Assembly (NCBI GenBank): GCA_044226655.1
Contig: JBGAGO010000001.1
Coordinates: 310,001-374,000 of the forward strand
Direction of reading: 5' to 3'
Length of the DNA stretch: 64,000 nt
Source of the DNA: JBEVOS01 sp044226655
GTDB lineage: Bacteria; Pseudomonadota; Alphaproteobacteria; Caulobacterales; Aquidulcibacteraceae
Below, in pieces: positions 25,201 through 36,349 of the stretch (within the stretch, counting starts at the first letter, position 1; each line of letters begins with the position of its first letter). The position numbers and the translations under genes are program-made. The notes under the pieces were generated by a model that was not told the origin of the DNA, did not search any database, and saw only the letters and a program-made list of their open reading frames with translations.

Positions 25201-26160
25201 CTACTCCTCAGCCAGATGAAAAACGCGCGTGGGCTTGAACTTGCCCGCGCGCACGTCGCCCAAAGCCACCGCCCTGCCTTCATGGAACGCCAAGACCGCG
25301 CGAGACGCGTCTTGGCCGGAGACCATGCGGGGGCGGAATTGCGGCCGGAGCGCTTCGACCGAATGCGGAAGAAGCACGATGGGCCGTCCTTGCCTGAGCT
25401 TGAAGGCGTCTTCTCCGTTTATGGCCAGCGCCGGGATGTCGGCCAGCGCGGTCTCAACGGGCTTGAGCGCCTCGAACGCGGCGGCCTTATGGCTCATTTC
25501 CCTAAGGACGTCGAGGGAAACCGACGCCGCCTCTGAAAACGGCCCCACGGCGGTGCGGCGCAGGCGGTGGACATGGCCCTCCGCGCCCAGCGCCGCCGCC
25601 AGATCCCGCACCAGGGCGCGGATGTAGAAGCCCTTGCCCGAGCGGATGCGCAGGGTGGCGAAATCGGCCCCGTCCACCCCCTCCAAAGCGGCCTCATGCA
25701 CCACGACTTTGCGCGGCTTGAGCTCCACCGCCTCCCCGGCGCGGGCCAGATCGTAGGCGCGCTCGCCGCCGATCTTCACCGCCGAATAGGCCGGCGGCAG
25801 CTGATCGATCTCACCCAGAAAGGCCGGCAGCGCGGCGGCGATCGCGGCCGGATCGGGCCGGACCGGGCTTTCGGCGATCACCGCGCCTTCGCGGTCCTGC
25901 GTATCGGTCGACACGCCCCAGCGGATGGTGAAGCGGTAGACTTTCTCGGCCTCCATCAGCCAGGGCACCGTCTTCGTGGCTTCGCCCAAAGCGATCGGCA
26001 GCACGCCGGAGGCCAGCGGATCGAGCGTGCCGGCATGGCCGCCTTTGTTGGCGTTGAACAGGCGGCGCACGATCGCGACCGCGTCGGTCGAGGTCAGCTC
26101 TTCGGGCTTGTCGAGCACCACCCAGCCATCGACATCCACGCCCTTCTTGCGGCGGCCCAT
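25201..26160 (-). CDS. truB: tRNA pseudouridine(55) synthase
   Basis: This 319-residue enzyme converts U55 in the T-loop of tRNAs to pseudouridine. The catalytic Asp47 is in GGHAGTLDPLASGVLP. GWVVLDKPEELTSTDAV near the N-terminus and the RSGKGFYIRALVRDL motif are typical. The N-terminal MGRRKKGVDV is a short basic extension. It starts at the rbfA stop (1-base overlap), so translation is coupled. Confidence 0.96.
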   Translation of the reverse strand: MGRRKKGVDVDGWVVLDKPEELTSTDAVAIVRRLFNANKGGHAGTLDPLASGVLPIALGEATKTVPWLMEAEKVYRFTIRWGVSTDTQDREGAVIAESPVRPDPAAIAAALPAFLGEIDQLPPAYSAVKIGGERAYDLARAGEAVELKPRKVVVHEAALEGVDGADFATLRIRSGKGFYIRALVRDLAAALGAEGHVHRLRRTAVGPFSEAASVSLDVLREMSHKAAAFEALKPVETALADIPALAINGEDAFKLRQGRPIVLLPHSVEALRPQFRPRMVSGQDASRAVLAFHEGRAVALGDVRAGKFKPTRVFHLAEE

Positions 26161-26564
26161 CAGTCCTTGTCCGTTCGCTTGAGATCGCGCGCGACTTCCG
26201 GGCGCGCGAGCAATTCGCCGATATGCTGCGCCTCGGCGTAGGATTCGTCGGCCACGAAATGCAGCTGCGGGATATGGCGCAGCTCGATATGGCGTCCCAG
26301 CCGGCCGCGCAGGAAACCCGACGCGCGCGTGAGCGCGGCGGCGATCTTCACCCCATCGCCCTTCCCGAGCGGGGCGACGAACGCCGTCATGTGTTTCAGA
26401 TCGGGCGAAGCGCGCACCTCCCCGATCGTGATCGACACGCCGATGAGATCGGGATCGCGCAGATCCTCTTCGCGCAGCACGTCGACCAGCGCATGGCGTA
26501 CCAGCTCCGCCGCGCGCAATTGCCGTTGCGAGGGGCCGGCCGTCTTCGCGGGACGTTTGCTCAC
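26160..26564 (-). CDS. rbfA: Ribosome-binding factor A
   Basis: A 134-residue KH-like protein needed for 16S 5' end processing and cold growth. Recognisable parts are SQRQLRAAELVRHAL, DPDLIGVSITIGEV and LGRHIELRHIPQLHFVAD. The short length and the central GVSITIGEVR strand agree with alphaproteobacterial RbfA. It overlaps the upstream lipoprotein gene by 4 bases. Confidence 0.95.
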   Translation of the reverse strand: MSKRPAKTAGPSQRQLRAAELVRHALVDVLREEDLRDPDLIGVSITIGEVRASPDLKHMTAFVAPLGKGDGVKIAAALTRASGFLRGRLGRHIELRHIPQLHFVADESYAEAQHIGELLARPEVARDLKRTDKD

Positions 26565-27169
26565 GGCGAATCGAACGCGTAGGCGGCGCAGAATTCAGGA
26601 TTGACGCCGTTCACGCCCGGCGGGCCGCTGCCTTTGAAGGAGGCCAACTTGAACACCCAGCGCCCGGTGCGGTCGACGAATTCGCTGACCACGATATGCG
26701 TGGTGCGCTGCGGACCGCACAGGCCGCCATTGGTGGCCGTGGGCGCGAGCGTTTCATCGAGCACGCGGTAGAGATGCGCCGGCACGCGCGGGTCGCCGCC
26801 GAGCACTTGCGCGAAATTGCGGCCTGTCACGCCCGAACGGCTCGAGGCCTGCGACACCGCGATCGGCTGCGCGCGCAAGGTCACGCCATTGGCGAAGGCG
26901 AACAGCAAAGGCCCGCCGCGCAGGGATTCGATGCTGACCGAGAGATTGCCCGTCATGGAGCGCGCCACATCGTTGACGGCGCGCCAGCGCGTGCGCGCCA
27001 CGGCCGGCTCTTCCTCGGGCACTTCATCATATTTGTAGACAGGCTCGACCTCGGTCTGCGCGCGCACTTGCCCCGGCTGCGACGAGCCGTGATTGCGCGT
27101 GCACGCCGCGACGGCGACCGCAGCGAGCAACAACATCGCCGCCGCGATCGCCGCGCGCTTGGTCAACAT
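26561..27169 (-). CDS. Putative lipoprotein of unknown function inside the infB-rbfA interval
   Basis: From ATG 27169 the 202-residue protein has a lipoprotein signal ending LLLAAVAVAAC (Cys23). The rest has no recognised domain; it contains three Cys residues (C23, the Cys in GGLCGPQ, and the Cys in PEFCAAY) and a region rich in beta strands (HIVVSEFVDRTGRWVFKLASF). The gene is tightly coupled: it overlaps rbfA by 4 bases and starts 19 bases after infB. Its envelope location is out of place among cytoplasmic translation factors. Confidence 0.7.
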   Translation of the reverse strand: MLTKRAAIAAAMLLLAAVAVAACTRNHGSSQPGQVRAQTEVEPVYKYDEVPEEEPAVARTRWRAVNDVARSMTGNLSVSIESLRGGPLLFAFANGVTLRAQPIAVSQASSRSGVTGRNFAQVLGGDPRVPAHLYRVLDETLAPTATNGGLCGPQRTTHIVVSEFVDRTGRWVFKLASFKGSGPPGVNGVNPEFCAAYAFDSP

Positions 27170-27188
27170 CTGCACTGAAAGGGCCGCC

Positions 27189-29768
<2,580 letters not shown>

Positions 29769-29788
29769 GCTCACCTTACGCGATTAAT

Positions 29789-30484
29789 TCACTCATCCTG
29801 GTCCTGACCGGCGCGGCCGCTCGACGCCTGGGAGGCGTCGCTCGGTCCCGATCGGGTCCGCCCGGAAGAGGGCCAGGAGCTCGGAACGACAGCGCGGAAA
29901 CCGGAAAGCCGGCCCAGTTCGGCCGCCCATAAGCGCGCCAGACGTTCTTGAAGCAGGCAAGCGTGTATCACACGATCCCGCCCCAGCGCCATGCCCAATT
30001 CCGCTGCGCTGAAGGCGCCGCACATCTGCGGTTCGGCCCGCCAAAGCCCAAAGGCCAAGCGCTGTAAACGCTCACGCCCATCGGCTTCGCCATCCGACGC
30101 CTCGATCAAGATATAGGGAGCCGCGTCGCGAATTGCGGCCTCCACCGCGGTAAATCCCAAGGCCATGGCGCCGGCCCGCCGCGCCAAGCCCAGAAGATCG
30201 AGGCAACGCTTGGCCAGCAGCGCCTCGGTTCGATCCGCCAGATCATCAGGCGCGCGCGCCTGGGTTTTGAGCGAGCGCGCGAAGGCGCCCTTGCGGGCCG
30301 CTTGATCGACCAAAGCGCGGCTCGCCGTCACCCAGGCGCCGCGGCCGGGCAGCTTGGCCGCCACATCGGGTGTCACAACGCCCTGCGGATCGAGCACGAA
30401 GCGGACGAGCGCCGCCTCCGGCCGCGTCTCGCCCGTCACGGCGCAGCGCCGCTCCCGGCCGGACTTGGTGGAGGTTTCGCTCAT
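29789..30484 (-). CDS. YlxR (DUF448) protein fused to an L7Ae-like domain
   Basis: The N-terminal ~85 residues carry the YlxR signature RRCAVTGETRPEAALVRFV and KLPGRGAWVTASRAL. The middle (CLDLLGLARRAGAMALGFTAVEAAI) is a ribosomal L7Ae/L30e-type RNA-binding domain. A Ser/Gly/Arg-rich tail of about 30 residues follows. Both modules bind RNA, and the fused gene between nusA and infB is the common arrangement in alphaproteobacteria. Start is ATG 30484 (GTG 30487 is also possible). It is 56 bases after nusA. Confidence 0.9.
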   Translation of the reverse strand: MSETSTKSGRERRCAVTGETRPEAALVRFVLDPQGVVTPDVAAKLPGRGAWVTASRALVDQAARKGAFARSLKTQARAPDDLADRTEALLAKRCLDLLGLARRAGAMALGFTAVEAAIRDAAPYILIEASDGEADGRERLQRLAFGLWRAEPQMCGAFSAAELGMALGRDRVIHACLLQERLARLWAAELGRLSGFRAVVPSSWPSSGRTRSGPSDASQASSGRAGQDQDE

Positions 30485-30543
30485 CACTCAATCCTGGGCG
30501 AACGACGCACGGCCCTTCCCCGCGAAGGGGGGGTAGAACGCCC

Positions 30544-32163
30544 CTATTCCTCCGCCGGCGCTTCTTCTTCCTCGGCAGGCGCTTCGTCGGCCTCGATCCA
30601 GCCGGCCGCGATGCGGGCTTGGAGGATCAGATCGTCGGCCTGTTCCTGCGTGAGGTTGAAGCTGTCGAGAATGCCCGGCTCGCGCACCCGCTCGCCGTTC
30701 TTGGTCTCGAACCAGCCGCGCAGATCGTCGGCCACGAGGCCGGCGAAATCCTCCAGCGTCTTCACGTCCTTTTCGCCGAGCGCGACAGCCATCGGCAAGG
30801 TGATGCCCGGCGCCGTGGCCAGCGCGTCTTCAACGCCCAGCTCGCGGCGCTTGGCGTCGAGTTCGGCGGCCAGCTTTTCGAGATATTCTTGGGCGCGGGC
30901 CTGGAGTTCCTGCGCAATCTCTTCGTTGAGGCCTTCGAGCGAAGCGAGTTCGTTGGTGTCGATATAGGCGATTTCCTCGACCGTCTCGAAGCCTTCCGAC
31001 GCCAGCAATTGCGCGAACATTTCATCGACTTCGAGCGCCTTGACGAAGAGCTCGGTGCGCGCGGCGAATTCCTTCTGGCGGCGCTCGCTTTCTTCAGCCT
31101 CGGTGAGAATGTCGATGGTCCAACCGGTGAGCTGGGAGGCGAGCCGCACGTTCTGCCCGCGCCGGCCGATCGCCAGCGAGAGCTGGCCTTCACTCACCAC
31201 CACTTCGACGCGCCCTTCATCCGGATCGAGCACGACCTTGGACACTTCCGCCGGCTGCAGCGCGTTGACGATGAAGGTCGCCGGATCGCCCGACCACGGG
31301 ATGATGTCGATCTTCTCGCCCTGCAATTCGCCGACAACCGCCTGCACGCGCGCGCCGCGCATGCCAACGCAGGCGCCGACGGGATCGATCGAGCTTTCAT
31401 GGCTCATCACGGCGATCTTGGCGCGCGAACCGGGATCGCGGGCGGCGGCCTTAATCTCGATCACGCCTTCGTAGACTTCCGGCACTTCTTGCGCGAACAG
31501 GCGGGCCATGAATTCCGGCTTGGCGCGCGACAGGAAAATCTGCGGGCCTTTGGTTTCGCGGCGCACATCGTAGATGTAGGCGCGCGTGCGGTCGCCCTGG
31601 CGCAGATTCTCTCGCGGGATCGCCTCGCTGCGGCGCACGATGCCTTCGGCGCGGCCGAGATCGATGATCACGTTGTAGAATTCGACGCGCTTGACGACGC
31701 CGTTCACGATCTCGCCGACGCGGTCCTTGTATTCTTCGTATTGCCGCTCGCGCTCGGCCTCGCGCACCTCGTGATTGATGACTTGCTTCGCGGTTTGCGC
31801 GGCGACGCGGCCGAACTCCATCGGTGGCAGGATTTCTTCATATTCCTTGCCGACGAACGCATCCGGATCGGATTTCTTGGCCACGTCGATCATGATGTCG
31901 GTCGACGGGTTGAAGGGCCGCGTCTCCTCATCGATCATGCCCTCGTCGATCACGGTCATGACGCGCTTCAGCGTCATCTCGCCGGTCTTGGCGTCGATGA
32001 TGGCGCGGATGTCGTGCTCGGCGCCGTAGCGCGAGCGCGCCGCTTTCTGGAGCGCGTGCTCCATCGAGGCGATGACGATTTCCTTTTCGATATTCTTCTC
32101 ACGCGCCACGGCTTCCGCGATCTGCAGAATCTCAAGCCTGTTGGCGGAAATGCCGCTGCTCAT
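30544..32163 (-). CDS. nusA: Transcription termination/antitermination factor NusA
   Basis: A 539-residue protein with the N-terminal RNAP-binding domain, an S1 domain (about residues 135-200), tandem KH domains (GACVGMRGARVQAVVGEL; LAIGRRGQNVRLASQL) and C-terminal helix-hairpin-helix acidic repeats, ending in EAPAEEEEAPAEE. NusA binds RNA polymerase and controls pausing, termination and antitermination, and often regulates its own operon. It overlaps rimP by 4 bases. Confidence 0.97.
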   Translation of the reverse strand: MSSGISANRLEILQIAEAVAREKNIEKEIVIASMEHALQKAARSRYGAEHDIRAIIDAKTGEMTLKRVMTVIDEGMIDEETRPFNPSTDIMIDVAKKSDPDAFVGKEYEEILPPMEFGRVAAQTAKQVINHEVREAERERQYEEYKDRVGEIVNGVVKRVEFYNVIIDLGRAEGIVRRSEAIPRENLRQGDRTRAYIYDVRRETKGPQIFLSRAKPEFMARLFAQEVPEVYEGVIEIKAAARDPGSRAKIAVMSHESSIDPVGACVGMRGARVQAVVGELQGEKIDIIPWSGDPATFIVNALQPAEVSKVVLDPDEGRVEVVVSEGQLSLAIGRRGQNVRLASQLTGWTIDILTEAEESERRQKEFAARTELFVKALEVDEMFAQLLASEGFETVEEIAYIDTNELASLEGLNEEIAQELQARAQEYLEKLAAELDAKRRELGVEDALATAPGITLPMAVALGEKDVKTLEDFAGLVADDLRGWFETKNGERVREPGILDSFNLTQEQADDLILQARIAAGWIEADEAPAEEEEAPAEE

Positions 32164-32696
32164 GTGATCTTCCTCTTTGCATCTTGGTCTTCCGCGGCCT
32201 TGGACCGCTTTAGATCTTCTTGAATCAGACGTTCCGTCAGCACGAGGCGCGCCTCCGCCAATTGCGCGAAGGGCACGGCGAACACCTCGTCCTCGATCGC
32301 GATCTTGATGCTCTCGCCCTCGACGCCCGCCAGCGCGCCTTTGAAGCGCCGGCGCCCGTCGATCATGCCGATCGTCTCAAGCTTGGCGTCATGGCCTTCG
32401 AAGCGCGCGAAATCTTCGAGCGCGACGAGCGGGCGGTCGATGCCCGGCGAGGACACTTCCAGATCGTATTCGCCGTGAATGGGGTCGTCGCCGTCCAGCC
32501 GTTCGGAAATCGCGCGCGACAGCGCTTCGCACTCATCGAGCCCCATGCCGCCATCTTCGAGCCGCTCGGCCATGACCTGCAGGCGTTTTCGCTTCAGGCC
32601 CGACAGCCGCACGCGCACAAGGCGCAGGCCAAGCGCCGCCGCTTCCGGCTCCGCCAGCTCGACCACCTTCTCCTCGATCGGGTTCGAGGCGCGCAC
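32160..32696 (-). CDS. rimP: Ribosome maturation factor RimP
   Basis: The 178-residue form starts at a GTG (32696) preceded by tggag; reading further upstream enters low-complexity leader sequence. Typical RimP parts are LGLRLVRVRLSGLKRKRLQV, DDPIHGEYDLEVSSPGIDRPL and a C-terminal SH3-like domain. RimP helps assemble the 30S subunit. It is the first gene of the operon ending in pnp, with nusA directly behind it. No ATG lies near, so the GTG is well supported. Confidence 0.93.
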   Translation of the reverse strand: MRASNPIEEKVVELAEPEAAALGLRLVRVRLSGLKRKRLQVMAERLEDGGMGLDECEALSRAISERLDGDDPIHGEYDLEVSSPGIDRPLVALEDFARFEGHDAKLETIGMIDGRRRFKGALAGVEGESIKIAIEDEVFAVPFAQLAEARLVLTERLIQEDLKRSKAAEDQDAKRKIT

Positions 32697-32764
32697 GCAA
32701 ACTCCAGTCAAACCAAAAGCGGCGGCCCAAAAACCAAAGGCGCGGGGCCGGCGCCAAGCCAAAC

Positions 32765-32793
32765 AAAAAGCGGCGGCCCTGGGGGCCGCCGCT
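32765..32793 (-). terminator. Intrinsic terminator/attenuator in the rimP-nusA leader
   Basis: On the minus strand the sequence reads agcggcggcc, a short loop, ggccgccgct and then ttttg: a 10-bp perfect GC stem (32769-32778 with 32784-32793) followed by a T-run at 32765-32769. It lies 72 bases after the stop of the upstream lipoprotein gene and 69 bases before the rimP GTG. It may end that gene or control entry into the nusA operon. A degenerate second copy of the same stem-arm-plus-T sequence lies at about 32704-32725. Confidence 0.65.
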
Positions 32794-32864
32794 GCCGTCC
32801 TCGACGAGGACAATCAGCGATGTCTTGGCGTCTATATAGCGAGGCTTGGCCCCGCTGTCATCCC

Positions 32865-33203
32865 TCACGCGCCAGGCGCGGCCGGGGGCGCCGGACAGCC
32901 AAGGCCGCGCCGCGCTTCCTGCAATTGCGCGATCCGGCGCTCGGCGGATTGCGACGCTTCGGCGCGCTCATGGGCGTTGCCGAAGGCGATGTCCGTGAGA
33001 TGCTTGGGCGCAGCCCACCAGGGCGCACGGGCGCCGTCGCGCACCTCGCGGCGGAAGCCCTCGGCGCGGATCAGCTCGGCGTCGATCCGCTCGCAGGACA
33101 GCTGCACCGCCTCCGCGCTCGAAACCGGCTCCAACCGCGCATAGCTCTGCGATGCACAGGCCTGCAGCGCCAGCGCCGCGGCCAGGATGATCCCGATCTT
33201 CAT
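32865..33203 (-). CDS. Small putative lipoprotein
   Basis: The 112-residue product has a lipoprotein signal peptide ending LALQAC (Cys16). The mature part is helical and charged (VQLSCERIDAELIRAEGFRREV; AERRIAQLQEARRGLGC) with two further cysteines that could form a disulfide. Such helical lipoproteins are frequent but uncharacterised in this group. It is upstream of rimP, separated by the hairpin at 32765-32793. Confidence 0.65.
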   Translation of the reverse strand: MKIGIILAAALALQACASQSYARLEPVSSAEAVQLSCERIDAELIRAEGFRREVRDGARAPWWAAPKHLTDIAFGNAHERAEASQSAERRIAQLQEARRGLGCPAPPAAPGA

Positions 33204-33301
33204 CTGCCCACCAGCTTTATGAACGCGCGTTATCTAAGTTTTTGCGCGATTTCAGCGTGGTTTTATCAGATTGGCGCCACGAAACCGTAAATGCAGGCGC
33301 C

Positions 33302-33802
33302 TCAAACGTTCCGGCCGAATCTCAAATGCGCGTTTCGATACGCCGCCCACTCGCGCGCGACATTGGCGTTGTAACCGCGGATGACGAACACCAGGCCGAC
33401 GGAGAACGCCACGCAGATCACGCCCAGCGGGACGACCATTGAAGAAACATCCGGGGGCATAGCGTGGGTGGCGGCGCGGTAGAGCAGAAAGAGGCCGAAC
33501 AGCAAGGGACCAAACATCCCCAACACGATAAGACATCCGCCCAGTCCGTTGCCGGGCTCGCGCGTTTCAGCGCCCGTGGTGAGATTGATCTCGCCGGTGT
33601 AGCGCTTGTTGCGATAGATGAACGCGATGCGATCGCCCTGCGAATAGACGCCGCGACAGTCGCGAAATTCCTCACTGCCATCCGGCCAGCGGATACGGCA
33701 CTGATTAAAACGCGTCACCCTGAGTCTATTGTTTGCGGTGACCGTTGGGTCCGCATAGGTCCGAACTTCGATGACCTCGCCTTCGCGATGTGTGTACGCC
33801 AT
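33302..33802 (-). CDS. Membrane protein, DUF3592-like
   Basis: A 166-residue protein with a beta-rich N-terminal half (GEVIEVRTYADP, CRIRWPDGSEEFRDC, SQGDRIAFIYRNKRYTGEI) followed by two membrane helices (GGCLIVLGMFGPLLFGLFLLY and SMVVPLGVICVAFSVGLVFVI). This resembles DUF3592 proteins, where an extracytoplasmic strand domain is held by two helices. Function unknown. GC content is lower than that of neighbours. Confidence 0.55.
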   Translation of the reverse strand: MAYTHREGEVIEVRTYADPTVTANNRLRVTRFNQCRIRWPDGSEEFRDCRGVYSQGDRIAFIYRNKRYTGEINLTTGAETREPGNGLGGCLIVLGMFGPLLFGLFLLYRAATHAMPPDVSSMVVPLGVICVAFSVGLVFVIRGYNANVAREWAAYRNAHLRFGRNV

Positions 33803-33868
33803 AGCCCACCCCCAGGCACGACGATGCTGTCACAGATTTCATTGCGGCAGAAGAAAATAATAAGCCGC

Positions 33869-34669
33869 TCAAAGCCGGCGAAGCCTCAGCCAGATCGGCG
33901 CGCAATCGCCGAGTTTCTTGGCTTCATAGCGTGTCGTCACGTGGCCTTCCCACGGCGCGCGCCAATCGTGGGCGCATTCGGCGAGCCAAACGAAGCGCGC
34001 ATCGCGCGTGACGTGATCGAGCGTCCACGCTGCGTAATCGGCCCAATCCGTCGCGAAGCGCACCTCCCCGCCTGAGCGCAGCACACGAGCCAGCTCGGCG
34101 ATGACCTCCGTCTGGATGAGCCGGCGCTTGTGATGGCGCGCCTTGGGCCAGGGATCGGGGAAGAGGATGTCGACGCGATCGAGGCTCGCCTCCGGTAAGC
34201 GGCTGAGCACGTCGCGCGCATCGCCGGCGCGGAGACGGACATTTTCGACGCCGGCGTCGTCGATCTTGGCGAGGCAGGCGCCCACGCCGTTCAAGAACGG
34301 TTCGACGCCGATGAAGCGCGCGCCGGGCGCCGCCAACGCTTGCGCGACCAGATGCTCCCCCGCGCCGAAGCCGATTTCGAGGATGAGGGGTGGAGGCTCC
34401 TCCCCCGCCCCTGGGGGCGGGGGCAGGGGGAGGGGGCGTTCAGGATGAGGCGCACCGGTCGCGGACGGCCGCGACGTCGCGCTCTGTTCTGAACGCCCCC
34501 CCTCCCTGCCCTCCCCCCGGCGGGGGGAGGGAAACAGCGCGTCTGGATCAATCTCCCCTTCCGCCGGCAGGGCGATGCGGGGCAGCAGGCTCTCCATCAG
34601 CGCGGCCTGGCGGGGCTTCAGGCTGCGCGTCTTGATGCGGCCAAAGCTGCGGATCGGTCTGTCGCTCAT
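33869..34669 (-). CDS. trmB: tRNA (guanine-46-N7)-methyltransferase with an internal palindromic insertion
   Basis: The 266-residue protein is TrmB: SAM motif LEIGFGAGEHL (about residues 97-107) and the family motif ILFPDPWPKARHHKRRL. Usual alphaproteobacterial TrmB is nearer 220-230 residues. The excess is residues about 48-93, Arg/Gly/Ser then Pro-rich (SPRRGEGREGGRSEQ ... PPPPGAGEEPP), encoded by the palindromic element at 34391-34531. The reading frame stays open through it, so an extended protein is predicted. TrmB methylates G46 in the tRNA variable loop. Start ATG 34669; GTG 34672 is alternative. Confidence 0.9.
   Translation of the reverse strand: MSDRPIRSFGRIKTRSLKPRQAALMESLLPRIALPAEGEIDPDALFPSPRRGEGREGGRSEQSATSRPSATGAPHPERPLPLPPPPGAGEEPPPLILEIGFGAGEHLVAQALAAPGARFIGVEPFLNGVGACLAKIDDAGVENVRLRAGDARDVLSRLPEASLDRVDILFPDPWPKARHHKRRLIQTEVIAELARVLRSGGEVRFATDWADYAAWTLDHVTRDARFVWLAECAHDWRAPWEGHVTTRYEAKKLGDCAPIWLRLRRL
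34391..34531. repeat. Composite palindromic element inside the trmB coding sequence (copy C)
   Basis: Hairpins cccccgccc/ggggcggggg (34402-34423) and cctcccccc/ggggggagg (34510-34530) bracket inner inverted arms gcagggggagggggcgttca (34424-34443) and its near complement at 34490-34510. This is the same architecture as the intergenic elements A, B, D and E. It has no stop in the trmB frame and adds about 46 codons. Confidence 0.8.
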
Positions 34670-34771
34670 CACTCCACCCGGGACGTAGCGTCAAATTCGC
34701 CTTCTCGACGCGCGCGCCTCTGGGGACTAAGTAAAGACGCGACGCCGAAGAGATAGGCGACGGAGGAACGC

Positions 34772-36205
34772 ATGCGCGAGCAGCTCAAATTCTACATTGA
34801 CGGCAAATGGGTCGAGCCCGCCGGCCAGGCGCGCACGCACGACGTCATCAATCCGGCCACGGAAGAGCCGATCGGGCGCATCGCGCTCGGCTCCAAGGCC
34901 GATGTCGATAAGGCCGTCGCGGCCGCCAAGAAAGCGTTCGAGACCTTCTCGCGCACGTCAATCGCAGAGCGCCAGGCGCTGCTCGGCAAGATCATCCAAG
35001 TTTATCAGAAGCGCCTGCCCGATATCGCCGCCGCGATCAGCTCGGAAATGGGCGCGCCGATGTGGCTCGCGCAGGCCGCGCAAGCGCCGGCCGGCCTGGC
35101 GCATTTCGCCGAAGCGTTGCGTCTGCTCGGCGAATACAAGTTCGAATATGAGCTGGGCGGCGCCCAGATCATCCGCGAGCCGATCGGCGTGTGCGGCCTC
35201 ATCACGCCGTGGAATTGGCCGCTCAATCAGATCGCCTGTAAGGTCGGCCCCGCGCTCGCCGTCGGCTGCACCATGGTGCTGAAGCCGTCGGAACTCGCGC
35301 CGCTCAACGCGATCATCCTCGCCGAAGTGCTCGATGAAGCGGGCGTGCCGCCGGGCGTGTTCAATCTCGTGAACGGCGACGGCGCGGGCGTGGGCTCGGC
35401 CCTCTCCTCGCATCCCGACATCGACATGATGAGCTTCACGGGCTCGACGCGCGCGGGCATCCTCGTGTCGAAGGGCGCGGCGGATACGGTGAAGCGCGTC
35501 GCACTCGAACTCGGCGGCAAGAGCCCGAACATCGTGCTCGACGACGCCGATCTGACCAAGGCCGTCTCCGGCGGCCTGCTGCAAATGGTCACCAATTCCG
35601 GCCAAAGCTGCAACGCGCCTTCGCGCATGCTGGTGCCGCGCCAATTGCACGACCAGGCGATCGAAGTGGCGCGCGCGACGGCTGCGGCGATCAAGGTCAT
35701 GGCGCCGGAAACCGCCGAGCGCGGCGCCATCGGCCCGCTGGCCAATGCCGGCCAGTTCCAGAAGGTGCAGGCGCTGATCCAAAAGGGCATCGACGAGAAG
35801 GCGACGCTCGTCGCCGGCGGCGTCGGCCGTCCCGAAGGCTTCAACCGCGGCTATTATGTGAAGCCGACTGTGTTCGCGAACGTGTCGAACGACATGACCA
35901 TCGCGCGCGAAGAAATCTTCGGCCCGGTGCTCTCGATCCTGCCCTACGAAGACGAAGAGCAGGCCATCGCGATCGCAAATGACACGCCCTACGGCCTGTC
36001 GAGCTATGTGCAATCCGGCAATATCGAACGCGCCCGCAAGGTCGCGCGCCGCATCCGCGCCGGCAACGTGCACATCAACGGCCAAGGCGCCGATTTCCGC
36101 GCGCCGTTCGGCGGCTACAAGCAATCCGGCCTCGGCCGCGAATGGGGCGAATTCGGCCTCGAGGAATTTCTCGAAGTCAAAGCCGCATTCGGCTGGGGTT
36201 CGTAA
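34772..36205 (+). CDS. NAD(P)-dependent aldehyde dehydrogenase
   Basis: A 477-residue ALDH-superfamily enzyme. The catalytic Cys280 is in NSGQSCNAPSR and the general base Glu246 in ALELGGKSPNIV; the cofactor segment GLITPWNWPLNQI and the substrate-channel TGSTRAGILV are also present. It oxidises an aldehyde to the acid; the substrate is unknown. The ATG follows ggagg. It is transcribed alone and has a strong intrinsic terminator. Confidence 0.92.
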   Translation: MREQLKFYIDGKWVEPAGQARTHDVINPATEEPIGRIALGSKADVDKAVAAAKKAFETFSRTSIAERQALLGKIIQVYQKRLPDIAAAISSEMGAPMWLAQAAQAPAGLAHFAEALRLLGEYKFEYELGGAQIIREPIGVCGLITPWNWPLNQIACKVGPALAVGCTMVLKPSELAPLNAIILAEVLDEAGVPPGVFNLVNGDGAGVGSALSSHPDIDMMSFTGSTRAGILVSKGAADTVKRVALELGGKSPNIVLDDADLTKAVSGGLLQMVTNSGQSCNAPSRMLVPRQLHDQAIEVARATAAAIKVMAPETAERGAIGPLANAGQFQKVQALIQKGIDEKATLVAGGVGRPEGFNRGYYVKPTVFANVSNDMTIAREEIFGPVLSILPYEDEEQAIAIANDTPYGLSSYVQSGNIERARKVARRIRAGNVHINGQGADFRAPFGGYKQSGLGREWGEFGLEEFLEVKAAFGWGS

Positions 36206-36233
36206 GCCCCTCCAACATTTGAACCACGAAGAG

Positions 36234-36264
36234 CCCGGCGCCACATCAGCGGCGCCGGGTTTTT
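36234..36264 (+). terminator. Rho-independent terminator after the aldehyde dehydrogenase gene
   Basis: cccggcgcc (36234-36242) and ggcgccggg (36251-36259) form a perfect 9-bp stem around an 8-base loop, followed by ttttt (36260-36264). Confidence 0.85.
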
Positions 36265-36349
36265 CATGCACGCATTCACGCCCGCGAAACCCTTTGTTCA
36301 CAGCGCATTAGCCACGAGCGGCTAGCTTCCTTTGCTGGAGAGGAAGCCC

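Noticed and set aside
30370..32223. A 617-codon open frame opposite nusA.
   Set aside because: Antisense shadow of NusA, with repetitive Asp/Arg/His residues and no domain.
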